A DNA stretch of 64,000 bases from Gibbula magus. Lineage: Eukaryota; Mollusca; Gastropoda; Trochida; Trochidae. A model generated the notes under the pieces. That model was not told the DNA's origin. It saw only the letters and a program-made list of their open reading frames with translations, and searched no databases. Of the stretch, positions 29,201 through 43,100 are shown piece by piece. How positions within the stretch are numbered: position 1 is the first letter of the stretch; every line of letters starts with the position of its first letter. The translations under genes and the position numbers were made by a program. The DNA lies in contig OW388290.1 in the NCBI GenBank assembly GCA_936450465.1, positions 28,013,457 through 28,077,456 on the forward strand, given 5' to 3'.

Positions 29201-32200
29201 TGTAGCGCCATTGTAGCGCCCAGCTTCCCCTGGTGCCTGCATTGGTCATTAACCGAGGGTTGTGTGACCGACATCCAGTGCCAACTAACTTGATAAGCGT
29301 CCATATGGCTTCATGTGTATTGGACACTTGAAAAGGCAGGACTGTACCGCCACTTGTAAAAGCGTTTAATCCTTACTACCAGTACTTATTAAGTATACAC
29401 CTGGGTAAATGTGGAAGCCGCCAACACAAATCTCACTTTCTCTTAAGTTTCATTCCTATTCTGCTGTCCAAACCTTGCCCAGAGGCAGCTGTGGTAATGT
29501 AAATGGAATGGAGTCTTCGAAATGTGTCATATTAGCTTCCAGGGACTCGCTTCCCTTGTAATTGTTAAACTGGTGCTCCAGATTTATATTATATATGTCT
29601 CTCAGATCTGTCGCTGCAGCTCAACTAGAATTTGGCCTGGTTTTGAATGTAAGAATGTTAGATTTATTATCGGTTTGAAATTGTATATAAAACACAAACA
29701 AACATTGAACAACTCGAGATTCTATATGGATACATTTGGACGATCACGATATGTCAACTCCTGACAAATTAAATTAGTTTAACACATTTACACAAACACA
29801 TTATTTGTTATTCCGTCCATTTAACATCTACGCAATACTGAAACGATAAAGAAATCATGTAGCTGTTTTTCAACTTCGATTTAAGGTAAAAAGGAACTTA
29901 GAACATATACTTATTTGATGTTCGTATACTAACAGCAGTCAAAGAAAATTGAACGTTATTCAGTATGAACCCATTTCATTCGATAGGCCTACCTTTACAA
30001 AATGAAGGGATGTCCAAATTAACAAATAAAGTACAGAGGCTGTGCGTGAGTGTTGTTGCTCCGATTTCATTATGGATTTATTCTAATACCTAATTGATGA
30101 TTTGGTATTGTGGGTCTACATCATTAAACTTCATCGAAGATACTTTATCCATAACAGCTGATCAAGTCACTGTTGCATTAATACAATACTACATTCATCT
30201 AAGTGTCCTGCAATAGGAGCTTACACGGTAGAGATTAAGGAACTATGAACTGCTGATATGACATTTCAAATGGGGTTGGTAAGATGTTGAGCATTTCTTT
30301 GTTCACGTAGATGATGCAATGAAGAATGATGCTTGATTACATACTGCAATGCGAATGACGCTTATGACGTCATTATGACATTTCAAAAGGGGTTGGTAAA
30401 CTGTTCTCTTACCATCTCATTGCAGATGATGCCATAAAGTGTGTTTGTTAACTACATACATATTGCAAAGAAAGTATAACGCTTATGACGTTGTCGATCA
30501 GATATGGATATCCACGTGAACATATTTACATTATCATCAGTCTGTGTATCATATATTCTTCATGTTTTACAAGGGAAATACACTCTTTCTGGTGTAGTAT
30601 AGGGTTCACACAATCACCACCACACCAATGGCATATCTTTGTTGAACATCTAGGGTATTGTTTGTAAGTTTAGATAGAGGACCTTTGAGTTGAGTTGAGT
30701 TTTTGCAACCTTCATGAACGAAGAATTTGTTTATTGAATACGATAATTCAGGGATATTCGACTTGTTTATGATTGATACATTAATACATCATTGTTTATA
30801 AATTCAAAATTTACATATTCCTAACTATTTTCCAGAATATAATTATATTCAAGGGTGTGCACGTAACTTTCCACTTAAGTGTTATAGGTAAAGTTCACTA
30901 TTTTCCACAGGAATTTTGTCGGCATTCTGTCTGATTCGTCTAGTACATGTGTCTCACACAATGACGGTATCTACTCGGTTGCCGAGAGCATTGCATCCTT
31001 CGTTCACAATGACTTCAATTATCAATATACTGCAGCTAATGTACTCTGACCAGAGCTGTCAAATCTGTCATGGACATAACTATACAGGCGTGTGTTTTTG
31101 TCATATACAGTTAACTTTGCTTGTTGACCACGTGTCTTGCTTATTTATACTGACTCAATCGTAGTTTCACAGATAACTGCACTCTCGACACACTTCTAGT
31201 ATACTTTAATACGTTTAATTCGTTCTGATGAACATTTATGATTTAGCATGTCTTCATTTATATCCCTACTGGGTCGAACGCTTTAAGTCCAATGTTGTAA
31301 TCTCATATTAGTGGTAGAAATGAGAGAAAACAAACAAAACTTCATCTACAGGGTAATATTTGTCGGTGTTTATCAAGCGTTACTACATTTTAACCAAATT
31401 ACAAGACATATTTACGTATGGAAGGAGAAAGATCTCCTATTATTGTCAAGCGTTATTAAGTCACACAGGGTGAAGTAGTGACATGTTTACTTGAAACCGT
31501 TGAGAATGTCTGTTTTATTAGCAATACAGATTAGGTAAGTTGTTGAGACCCCGCTATGGTCTTAAACCGTATCTCTAATAAATGCTTATTTCCCTCAATC
31601 TTAACAAATGGGATATTTCTAAAGATTAAGGGCATGTATTTAGCTCTTTCATATTGACAACTACTTTTAGCATATTATTGATTATTTCGCATTTTTAAGT
31701 ACCTGTTCTATTACATTTATCCTTTAAAAGGTTATAGAGAATGTTTTTGGAGTCACGTAATGTCAAACAATATAAATAGTGTTATTTTATCGAGAAGTAC
31801 TGAAAGTTGCTGCTCAATTCAGAGCTAGTTAGTTAGTACTACAATAATGTTAAGCAATAAGTATAGTGACAATACAAAGGGGAAAGTCGCGATATTTGAT
31901 CGAAAACCATGGTCAAACGTAATTATTGACACTCACCTATAACAAACAAAAATATGTGGATTGGTAGTGTTTAAAAGGTCATTTCCCTACTGTCTATGCA
32001 ATTTCGGTTTCTGCACATGTCAAAGGGTGTTTTATAATTTTTATTTCAGACAAGTAAATATCATATATTTGACGATATGGTATGTATATGCAAGTCAAGT
32101 GAAATTATTTGAACGTATATAAGCATATGTACCCTTTGGGCACGTATAAAAGCCAAATAGAATATTGTGAAAAATACTCAATGACTCTTTAATAGCATTG

Positions 32201-33680
32201 GAGAGTTCCATACCGGGTAATCCACTACTACGCGAACGTCTTAAGAGTGAGAGAGTAATTTGACTTGAACATGGTAAAACATCCAAAAATATAACATTTA
32301 ATCAAATGAAATGCTCGGCACACCGTGGGTGGTTATACCTTGATCCAGTAGATTCATGACATACTCGTCCCTACTATAATCAAGTGTGTACGGATGTGAG
32401 TAGTTATCTGTCTAAAAGCGGCTTCCATAAAGAGATTGAACAGGAAATCAAAGGTTATGCTTGTTGATTCAAGTATTTGAATGGAGAAAACAGAAATTAT
32501 CTGTCATGGACGTTAGGGCCAAACCTCTTTACAAGCCATCAGATGGGGAGGGTTTCTGGTACATGTTAATCCTGCCAATACAGTTGGAGGGGGAACATTC
32601 AGTCAATAGAGACGAGACTTTTAAATCACTTTCTTCAGACAGTGTAAAGGAATACATTACCACTACTTGTTTGCTGGCACCGCTCTTCAACAGACTCTGT
32701 GTAATATACACCGTCGTCATTGGTGCCAAAGACAAGCAGACATTGACCTCCCGCCATGATTACTTCATGTGTTTCTTCAAATCGGAAGTTAAATATACAC
32801 ATGCTCATAAGACCAAAAGCTGATTATATGATTTCCCAGGAAAGATTACATCGTTTTTGATGTAGGTTGACTGTAACTGCATCAGAGATACGTTTTATGA
32901 TTCTTGCTGAGGTACATCTGTGTTATGGTTTATGAGGGTTTACGAACTAGTTTGAAACATCACATTTATTCAGAATATATTCAAGTAGAACATTGCATAT
33001 TTAGTAAATGTTGTGATTCTTAAGTCTGTGACGCGATTACTATAATCGATATACGTTCCTGCCAACACCCACATCTCCCTCTCTCTGTGAAGCGGGGAAG
33101 CAGCGTTTGACATTGCAGTGCTAGCTTTTAAAACATGTTGTGAAGTGTCTTGTTCTTTATTTTCTAGTTTGTCCAGTATACATGCATATTTCATAATGGT
33201 CATATATACATGCAATTCCTGTAACTAAAAGCTTTAATATTTACTAAATATTTAGATTTTCATTAATATGCTATGCATTTGTACAGAACGGCATTTCAGA
33301 ATATAAAAATTATGTAGATTTATCATCCTAGGGAGTGTCCTTCAACTTGCTTACCATCTTTTGCTGCACACAGTTACATGAATACACGTTACTGAAGACA
33401 TGTTTATAGACTAAAGTATGCCATACGACGTTTACGAAACTGTGCGAAGTTATGTATATTTCTCAAGTTTGACATTACGTAAAGGACGCTGGTTTCGCCC
33501 AGGTTAAATGGCGCACTTGACGTATAAATCTCATTTTAATCTCACACAAAAGGCAGGTAACTCGTGTTTTTAATTCAGTGAAGTTTGGAGCTTGCATTTG
33601 TTATTTGACAAGTCTTAGTTCTGATGTGGTTTTATAATTTTCATTATGGAAGGTATTTACATGTATACATCGCTCAAATA
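26240..33680. other. gene-poor stretch, no supported gene
   Basis: Frames are short and unrecognised. The longest, 120 codons on plus at 32461-32823, overlaps a minus frame and shows no domain. A GC- and CpG-richer patch lies at about 27.18-27.33 kb. A 117-bp tandem duplication is at 30257-30495. A triple TAGCGCC motif is near 29191-29223. A weak tRNA-like B box on minus near 26575-26590 may be the remnant of an old SINE. Confidence 0.4.
30257..30495. repeat. two diverged tandem copies, period about 117 bp
   Basis: TATGACATTTCAAATGGGGT at 30257 recurs as TATGACATTTCAAAAGGGGT at 30374. Both copies end with a CGCTTATGACGT motif. The middles are diverged, with a shared GATGATGC core. This is an old duplication. 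Confidence 0.7.
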
Positions 33681-33689
33681 TCCACTTAA

Positions 33690-34045
33690 AGGCGCTGTAG
33701 CACGTTTTTTTGCAAATTTAATTTTTTCAAATTTCTCATTTATAATGATAGTTTATGTCAATTATATTTACTTTCGAGGGTAAAACATCTTATTACACAA
33801 ACCAATTATCCGTAGTGGTAATAACGGTAATGCGTATAAAGCAAAACATGCATGGCGGCCATTTTATTGTGAACACATTTTATTATTTCGAATGACAAAA
33901 ACAATTCCCATGGGTTTACGGAACCATGTACACTCATTTGTAACTTGATTTTCCGAACAGAGAAGGATGTTTTCCTATTGTTGACATTATTTTTAAAATA
34001 CATTTCATCGACTTATTTGAGCGAAAAAAACGTGCTACAGCGCCT
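33690..34045. mobile_element. 356-bp non-autonomous TIR element flanked by TTAA
   Basis: A perfect 22-bp terminal inverted repeat opens AGGCGCTGTAGCACG at 33690 and closes CGTGCTACAGCGCCT at 34045. TTAA directly abuts both ends (33686-33689 and 34046-34049), as for a 4-bp target duplication. TTAA duplication is characteristic of piggyBac-type transposition. The interior is AT-rich and non-coding, so this is a MITE that needs a transposase from elsewhere. Assignment to piggyBac rests on the TTAA only; the terminal bases are not the common piggyBac ones. Confidence 0.88.
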
Positions 34046-34049
34046 TTAA

Positions 34050-36671
34050 AGGACTAAAGGCGCTCCCAACAATATCACAGTCGTCTAACCGTTGACACAG
34101 CAGCGCTAGAAGGTCATCTCCATCATACCGTACATCAGGTACCATACTGTCGATTTAACAGAAGTATATCATACAGAAAGTCACTCTCAACCCTTGTTTC
34201 AATTTGGGGCAAAAATTCCCCGTTCAACCCCTCAGTTATCAAGCAATGAAGTCAGCCGCGCCCAGTGTTGCTTGAAGTCAGCCGAGTTATGCATTGAATA
34301 ACGTGAACACATTTATTTGATGTAAGCACAAATAATTCGGCGCTTTAATAATAAAAATATATCAATTGTTCGTATATACATCTATATGCAAATCAAACGG
34401 CCTATAAGGTGGTCACATATGGCCATCTCATTAGCCCCAAGAACAATATAAACGTAAAGAAAGACATTTATCCGAACAAATGCCCATCAAGTGGAGCCCC
34501 GCAGGTGTGTACCACATTCGTAGTTGCAGTAATTGCTTGTTTCAGGGAACAGCTGTCTATATTTGATAGAAGTTTGGTCACCATCTCAATAAGGTTTGTC
34601 ACCTTTTGAATTTGGCAAAAAATATCATTAAACACATACAAATATACGGTGCTTTCAATTCAGCCGTGACAAATTGATGAACATTTTAAATACTAATAAA
34701 TGTGTTTAAATAAGGCAATCTAGTTCCTCCTACTATCAAATATGATTACTCTATGTGACTTTAAATACATCCGGTTTCAATTCTGATTTTAAAGGGATCG
34801 GTAAACAATACAGTATCAGTTTTCTGAACTTACTACATAATAGGTTAATCTGTAATATGTGAACTATAGAAGAGATAGCGATATTAAAACCCATCTCATC
34901 TGCTCTTCATATGTGGGTTGTTGGTTACAGGTGCCCAGGAAGAACTGGCAAATTGGCGAAGGGATATAGAACACACAATGGAGCCCCGACGTTTAAAATG
35001 TTAGAACTAATTTAAGAGTAGGATGTGTCAAAATGATATCTGTGTTTAATCAATTACTGCTGTAGCGGCGTCTGTACGTATTTTATATGATTTGTGTTAG
35101 AGAGGCGGCCAAAACAAATTGACAGATATGGGAGAACGTCTGGCCGACCGTTTTTTAAGGCGATGGTCACAGGTGGCCGAATGTGCTTCTGATGCTGATT
35201 CTTGGAACAAATTAGACTTAGCCAATATAGACTGGACACACACGAGACTTAGTAGCCTGGTCTCCCACATCCTGGAAGAATTCCGTTACTAACAACAATG
35301 CCTATGACAAGTAACAATGGCTATAATTGACAAGACTGAAATTGGTTCAAGAAGGATCCTTCCACAACAGCCTATGCCATATAACAACTAATTCTTTCTG
35401 ACAACATAATCCTTTGGGATCTAAGTAAACTCAGCGGTCAATATATCCCCGATGGGCAACGAGCCGAAAAATGAATAAACAATTTATTGTATTCTATGTG
35501 TTTATTGTAACGCGCGCGTGCTGGCGTTGAATAGCAAGTAAATATTGGTAAAATCATTAACAAACAATATTAACAACATAAGCATTTTATTCAACATTCT
35601 GTTAAGTCGTTGTTTCGTGTTTTCAAGACCGCCTATTCCGATGTTTTATTTTTTTATTTGAAAATATTTAAAATCATATTTTAATCTTACGAAAAGAATT
35701 TAAACATAAATATATTTCTTTATGAATCATACTAATATTGTAACGTGGAAATAGTATTGAGCGAGTGTTGTTGCAGGAAACTCATTTATATTTTTGGCAA
35801 GTCTGTACATCCATTGATAAAACACTAGAACAACAACAAACATCACCTGACTGTAGATAAGTGGAATAGAGAGCAACGAACTTTATCTTATAAAGTCTCG
35901 CTAAAATTGGCTGTACACAACTGAAAATACTGTGTTTATATACAGGGGAAAGACAATACGATAGATGATGGCTGGGTAGGCGCATTGGGTGCATGATCAG
36001 AGAAAATATCTTATAAAATTCATGATTTACATGACGCGAGAAGAATGAAACATTCCTGTAAGAACATACCATCGTTTACATTCATTGCATTTTTTTGTCT
36101 TGCATACCTTGATGAATGAGAGTGAGGGGTCACCGATTGTGAATTCAGTCACGGGTAGAAAAATATATTATAAAGAATAGAGAGAGGATAAGGTACCACA
36201 AAATAACCCTGCTCTTATGTTTTCTTTGTTTGTTACCCATGATGATCAAATGGAAAATTAACTTGAAATATCAGTTATCTCTCTCAAAGGTATTATAATA
36301 GCCAACTATTGATTTTGGACTGTAAGCGATAATTTGATTTAGAGAATCAAGATCCAAATAAGAAGTATTGAGGCTTAGATTGATTTTGTGAAAAACTACA
36401 TTCCAGTGCGAGTTTTCTACGCTTTGACAACAACGAATTGAAGCAGTACCACTGTTTTCTTAGCCTTGCAGGTTGCTAATTCTATGTCCTCATAACTAAA
36501 CAATTAAGATACTCTAATTACATTGCATTGCTATTGTTGATTATAAAATGAACGTTTTATATGTTGGCGACAAATTGATACATTTAGCCTTTGTGGACTA
36601 TGGAAGTCTAGCTTGTAAGTTTGACATGGAATTGTGAAATAACATTACTGTTCATGTACATATATTGAGCG
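34050..36671. other. 3' flank of the receptor gene, no other gene seen
   Basis: The stretch contains the presumed 3' UTR of the receptor just below 36672. Short unrecognised frames are present. TTTATT on plus (AATAAA on minus) occurs only about 1 kb downstream of the stop, from about 35660 downward. No other structured element was seen. Confidence 0.4.
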
Positions 36672-37127
36672 TTAAACCTTTCCAATCATGGATTTGTCAA
36701 TTCTTGTACTTTCATACTCACTTCCATACGTAATCAGCGGTATTATCACAGCCAATGAGATAACAATAATGCCAAAATATATGACAAAGAATATTCTGTC
36801 CAATATAAGCGCAATTGCTTTCCACTCCTTCACAAGCAGATCACGTTTGTCCTTATCGCTTAGTCTTTTTTTATGCATCCTGATGAACTCCCTCAGCTCG
36901 GAGAGTTTGACCTCTATGGAGCTGAGGATCCCTGTTGTACGACTGGGGGATTTGTCCTGGTCCTTCTTCAGGTGGATGAGGACTTCAGTTGATGCTGCAG
37001 GGTCCTGATCCCAGCGGTTCTCAGCGTCAACCTTGGTGGCACAGCTTGATTTGGCGGGCAGCGCCATCTTGAAGGGCCGTACAAGATCGTTCATCATAAG
37101 CACCTTAGCACATACATCAAACAGAAC
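36672..37127 (-). CDS. receptor coding exon 7: cytoplasmic loop, TM4, stop
   Basis: The exon is 456 bp including the TAA at 36674-36672 and follows the acceptor TTCCTTTTACAG|GTT. It encodes the rest of the cytoplasmic loop and a charged MA helix (KKRLSDKDKRDLLVKEW). TM4 starts near DRIFFVIYFGIIV, and the tail is ITYGSEYESTRIDKSMIGKV. EWK-x4-ILDR before TM4 is a family hallmark. I saw no AATAAA on the minus strand in the kilobase after the stop. The variant TATAAA at 36561-36556 is the nearest candidate poly(A) signal, but weak. Confidence 0.93.
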   Translation of the reverse strand, partial: VLFDVCAKVLMMNDLVRPFKMALPAKSSCATKVDAENRWDQDPAASTEVLIHLKKDQDKSPSRTTGILSSIEVKLSELREFIRMHKKRLSDKDKRDLLVKEWKAIALILDRIFFVIYFGIIVISLAVIIPLITYGSEYESTRIDKSMIGKV

Positions 37128-40100
37128 CTGTAAAAGGAATCATATCTGAGGGACAAAGCTATTATGGTTCATATCGTTAATAAAGATCACATGTGTACAT
37201 AATTATATATCTAACTTTACCAGTGGTATTATAGTTAAATAAAAGAATAAGAATCTGATATACCAATATTTGGTAATATTGCATCAAACTAGCCAACAAT
37301 TTGGAAAAAAGTATATATAGCGTTTTCTCTACGATGTATGTTTCAGATTGACGACCTTATAGCATACATACCATCAACTTTAAACCCGTACTGGTAAGAG
37401 AATTATTGAGCACAGATAATTGACATACTCCAGATACCAAAGGAGTTTTAGATAATACACCAGTCAAAATTCAATAAACGCCACGAGAAACTTCCTTCAT
37501 GGGCAAATCTCACCCACAGGAATTACACCCAGTGGCCATGGTTGACATAGCTATCAAGTTGCATGAAGCTTACATTTATCTTTGGGGAAGTAAATTACTT
37601 CCACATTAGGTCGCTGTTTAAGTTTTGTTTCCAGGAAAACCACAAAAAGAATTTCAGAAGTCGGTTTAACCAACAAATTCAACAACAAAACCTTATGGTT
37701 AACATGTACATAAACTACCAGAAATCCCCACCTTACATGTACCTCGAACGCATTAACGTTTCATCGGTCAAATCATTACAGCAGTACTACTTTTCAGGTG
37801 AATGTCTCTTCATTTAAAATCGTTTTATTATCAAATACATATTTTCAAAATATTTCATCGACCCTTATTTTGACCTTTTACGATGGTAAAGTGCAGAGTT
37901 ATTGATTTCAACTGTATTCAACAAATTCTGAATGGGCACTGGTCGATAGAATCATGTAATTTATATTTGAGCGTTCATTAAAATCATTTCACATTTGATC
38001 AAAATGCGGTATCATGTAACGTGATTTGAGGATAAGGATTAGATAACGTACTGATTTGGCCGGGGCAGGAAGATTAGCTCTCTGACCGTACGCGGCAAGG
38101 TTGACAACCAGAACGTTGAGGAAAGAGGACAGTGTGATGATGATCATATTCAAACAGTAGTATGTACCTGAAATAACAACAAAATGCATTAATCTCTCGT
38201 AAAACTTTTCAAGAGGACAGTACATATTTCCAAAAAGATATATGAATGGTTTTTATGTGTCTGTCAATAAATATATACCCCTTGACGTAAAATATCAACT
38301 TGATATTCCCCAGGCTGTGCGGGTGTGACATTATCAGATATATAAAGTCAATCCAAGAGTTATTACACATACAGCGAGCTAATGCCATAATAGATGAGCG
38401 TGTGTTTATTTGATAAGACACTCGATAAGTGGGGTTACATGTTAGTGAGGTAAACGTTTTTGTATTGAACATATCCGAGATTGTTGGCGAAAAACTAATG
38501 GGCTAAGAGCGACATCTTACAATACCAATCATCGATCAGAAGATTAGGGAAAGTCGTTTGTTCCACTATCCATTCCTAAAGCGGGAGTTGGAAGTGACTC
38601 GTTGAGGTGAATCGATAATGCATTGGAAAAAATAGTAGATAAAAACTCTCGCTCTTAAATCGTATTATTGGCCGCGAAGAGCAAAATAAGGCTTTTGTAT
38701 TGTGAATATATTGCTCAAACTGTTGATTAATGGGAACAGCATATGCATTGTTTTCCACAAATACTATATTTCTATAATTGGTTCCTCGGATGTATGATAA
38801 GCGATTAGCTGATTGGAAGAGTTGCGTCCCTTTGCTAGATAGATCAAGAAGATAAAATATTCGCGCACATACCATTCTGAATGCCAGGGTTAGCTTAAAA
38901 GCACTTCTCGTTGACAAATATGGATTTGTAGACTTTTTAAAGCGCTTTGTTTAGTACGGCCACCACACATCATTGATTCACACTGTCATCATAGCAAAAG
39001 CACAAACCACCTAAATCCGTTATCAGTTCGTTTGTTTTTTACGATTAAAATATCTCGCATTTCGAAAAATACATTGTTCAATCGCAACCTAATAATAGAC
39101 ACAACACATACAGTTTCAAATAAATGCAATGGTCGCATTCGAATTTGATTATTTGCCGTGAGATGTCAGTTTTAAATCTGTATCTGTCAAATAAGATTTC
39201 ACTAAGGTAAAAACGCAATTTCAAGTTCAAAATTTATTCAAATAGCTATTTTAGCTGTCAAATGCAATCACCCTATATTTTGAATATCTGTGATGCAGTG
39301 GTAAAGCGGCGTACTCAATCACATACAATCAAACGGGTATTGAACATAAATAAGTGTTTTTTCGTACAATATCTATAGAAAATCCTTGCCTAAACATAAT
39401 TTAAACCTTACCTATCAGCGGCATACTTGTAGTTCCTGGTGGCAGGTTCTTTTCTAAGATTTTGAGTAAGATGAAAAAGGCGATGAATATTGTGAGACCT
39501 GTAAAATAGGAGAAAACATCATTCATATAACAAAAATCAATACTAATATGCAAATAGCAAATCAGGGGTTATTGTGACTACAGCGTGGTCGGGACGACAA
39601 ACAACAAAAACCATCGCGTGACGAAATTTCGGTTTAAATTCAAGGAATGTTTTAGAAATAAAAATTCACAAATTTTGTTCATAGACAATACTGTCATTTC
39701 TTATACCCGCCTCCTAGCAACGTTGATTTAATCATTTCCTTCAAAGAATCAGATTTGCAACGTGTTGTAAAAAGTGCGCCAATCGACTTCGGTTAATTCT
39801 ATTTATAGCGACAATAGCTGGACCCTGGGAGGTATGAGTGATGGAATCAAATTAGTGTAATAAATCTTTCTTGGTTTGAGCATTTGGAAACTTACTTCCA
39901 AGTTAAGACTTTTTGCTTCATGCAACATTACCACAAAAGATCTTAAATTTCAGTCCGACCGAGGGTATCGGATAAGGAATGGAGATTAATGTAAATTCTA
40001 TACCAAGACTGGTGAGTTGACATACGTTTCCTGGTAGATTTATCCAATTATGACATTTACAAAATTCACGAGTACATTTGACATAAGAAAGAACATTTCT

Positions 40101-43100
40101 GAGCAGGTAATTGGGATCAGGGGTCGCGACGTAGTCATACGGGGTCTCTTACTAGATACATTAAAATATGGTGAATATAAAAAGGGTTCATATATTTTCT
40201 GAATAGATAATTACATGCAGATGCCCTCATTTTCCTGTATAGTTGTGCAAAGTTGATTTTAAAATGATTAACTGAAAACATAAACTACAAACTACTAGAC
40301 TACATGACCTTCAGAACACACAACATAAACAATGCTAAATGATTAACTTGTGATTTAATATAAAGTGGAATTGGCTTTTCAAAACTTCAAACATCATAAA
40401 CATTTCATTGATGAACTTCAGGTTTTAAAACTTATAACCATATATCTACCGAAAATTACGAAATCGAAAATTTCTGGCTGTCTATCATCCAACTCTACAA
40501 TCATCTCAAAATGGTACATTATCCTTACGCTAATGTCTTCACGTGAACTATTGTAAATCATCTAATTTGCAAATATGTCAAAGGTAAACCCATGTCTATA
40601 CATTACGTACGCATATATTGCAGGGTATATTCAGACACTTTACATTTTCAAAGACAGGTGCATATTCTTAAAGCTGGCAGGATTATCGAAGAAATGATTT
40701 ATAGATTGTCAACTTCTTACATTGTAGCTGCATTGAATTATTCCGATATAGACGTAAACACTTTAATAACGTTATCAATTATTCAAGTTAACGACCATGA
40801 CAAAAGAATAATTCAAAACGAATATCGTTGAGGAAATTCAAAGGCTCACGAAGAGGTAATGTTCAGTCTTAAGAAAAAAACATCATCAATCAGGATCGGT
40901 ATGCATCTTATAAAAAGTCAATACGATACTGCGATGAGCATGTCAAACTTGCAAATATTCTTAAAATATATGGTACTAAAATCTACACCCAATGGCAGAT
41001 GAAATTAAAGATACCACACATATACACGATAGTTCAATCCACGTGCCATACATACGACTGAAATAGAGTCACATTATATCTTCAGAAGCCAACTAAACTA
41101 AATTTGGCTTGGCTTGTTTTATGACGTTCCAGAAAAAATACATCCTCATATTCCAAGTCCAAGAAGTTATGTATGTTGACATCATCGTTTATTACTTCTG
41201 ATCTTAAATAGTTAAATACCAAACATTACAGCGATATCAACGCTCCAAATGGATGTGAATAGACATACAAGTAAAAGTAATACACTCTGATGTATGAAAA
41301 TGCGAGTTCCTCTTTACAAAGCATGACCCTGTCAAAAATCACATTTAAAATCGACTTTCTCCGGCATAAGTATGTCCATTTTTACACTACTGCAAAAAAT
41401 TGTGACGTTTCTTTTGCTGTCGAGTGTATAGATCTTTTGAAAAGCGAATACCATGAGTGTAAGTTATAACGTAGAAACACCTGGTATTCGGATACAAGTT
41501 GGCTAACATCAAGTATTCGAGTCCTTAACTTTGCACTTGCGGTGAGCATGTCATACTAGCAAATAAATATGATAGTACTGACATTTATAGTAATTTCACA
41601 CGTGAAACACCTGTTGCACTTTCAATACAATGTATCTACACATATGCCATCTAGCACAAATTACATTTACTCACACAAGGGTCATTTACTACAAGGAGCA
41701 CCTATTACGACGTAAAGTTTTCTTAGACAAGAGGTATTTAAAATCACATGAATACTTGTACAAGGGGGTCTAATAAACGTATTTAACAACGACCACCATG
41801 GACTTGGACATGAAACAGCACCTTTTCGCACTTCAATAACAACGATCAAATGACGATATTCATCTGACATTGCAGATTATCTGAAAACTGTACTTTTGAC
41901 CTGCTTCTTATTATATTGCTGTAAATGGAGAAACAACAGAAACACGGAGGACATTGAGGCATGCTGTGATATCAAGAGGGGGTAACCTAAAGCAGAGAAT
42001 AAAGTAACTTCATATAGTGTGAACAATCTGGTACACTATATGTACGCCTCTAGATAAGGGAAAATTAGATTGAGGTTGAACATCAGTTACAACGCAAGTA
42101 CACAAGGGATATTCAATATAAAGTAAATGTACGTACCAAGTTGCATCTTAGCAGGGGACTCGGGAGGGATCCAGAAGAGGATGAGGGTGATGGAGGTGAG
42201 GAGGCAACAGGGCAGGATCAGGATGTAGTTGTACAGGGTGGCTCGTCTCTGGAAGATTATCTTGAACGTCAAATCAACATAAGGTTCGGGACAGCAGGAA
42301 TAATATTTGACATTTCTCTTTGCTGGGACATCGAGAATTCCCCACGCATTACTTTTTACATAATCGTTTAGATCTATTTTATCTTCTCCATTGTAAAAGT
42401 CCACATCCATCTTGTTTCCATCATAAGTCCATGATCCGAATTTCAAATGACATTCCTGGACGTCAAATGGGAACTTGGTGACATCTATAGGGCACGAGCT
42501 CCTGTATACAGCCTGAGGCATCCACAGTATACGTCCGGTATTATGGAAGACGCAATTCGGCTTCCTCTGTTCATCCAGTCTGTAGTCAGCGCTTTGAAAT
42601 AGAAAAATAATCTCTCAAGGTTAAGTTTAGAGGAAGTGATCTGTGTTCTTTGTCACCGCTCAATTATCTCCTCTATTTTCTTTTCAATCTTGACTAAACA
42701 ATATGCTCTCTCTTTGTCTTTTATAAATGACATTTAATCTACATTTCAACTCTGCATATTTATAACAGCAAATTCCAAGATAAAAATGCATTCTATTTTG
42801 AAACATGAATAATACATTCTCACTTTCTTGGGAAATCTATTCGGCGTCAAAATGTTGGGACATTTATGTCTTTCTGTCAATGGAAATATTAAGTAGAAGT
42901 TATTTTTCCGACCTCGCGAAAAGGGTTATCCAAATATGATTGTCTCAATATGAAGTAGACGATAGCCGAACAGAGAATACATAAGGGAAAACATATTATA
43001 GTTTCCAGCTCGGAGTATCCATCGAGATGGTAGTAATTATTTTCCCTGCAATCCATATGAAGATTTATATCGCATCCTCACTTACTAATTATATAGTTTG

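Noticed and set aside
32461..32823. Plus-strand 120-codon frame
   Set aside because: The longest plus frame, but with no domain, signal peptide, convincing splice context or strand preference; a minus frame overlaps it.
33806..34003. Minus-strand 65-codon frame
   Set aside because: It lies wholly inside the TTAA-flanked MITE and is not related to any transposase.
36688..37008. Plus-strand 106-codon frame over receptor exon 7
   Set aside because: Antisense shadow of the TM4 exon; it has no family match of its own.
42087..42136. Continuation of the exon 4 open frame past CTT G|GTACGT
   Set aside because: The read-through residues are not family-like, whereas splicing to 39498 gives an ungapped TM2 in phase.
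42141..42371. Plus-strand 76-codon frame over receptor exon 4
   Set aside because: It is the antisense shadow of the conserved Cys-loop receptor exon; the minus strand is clearly coding.
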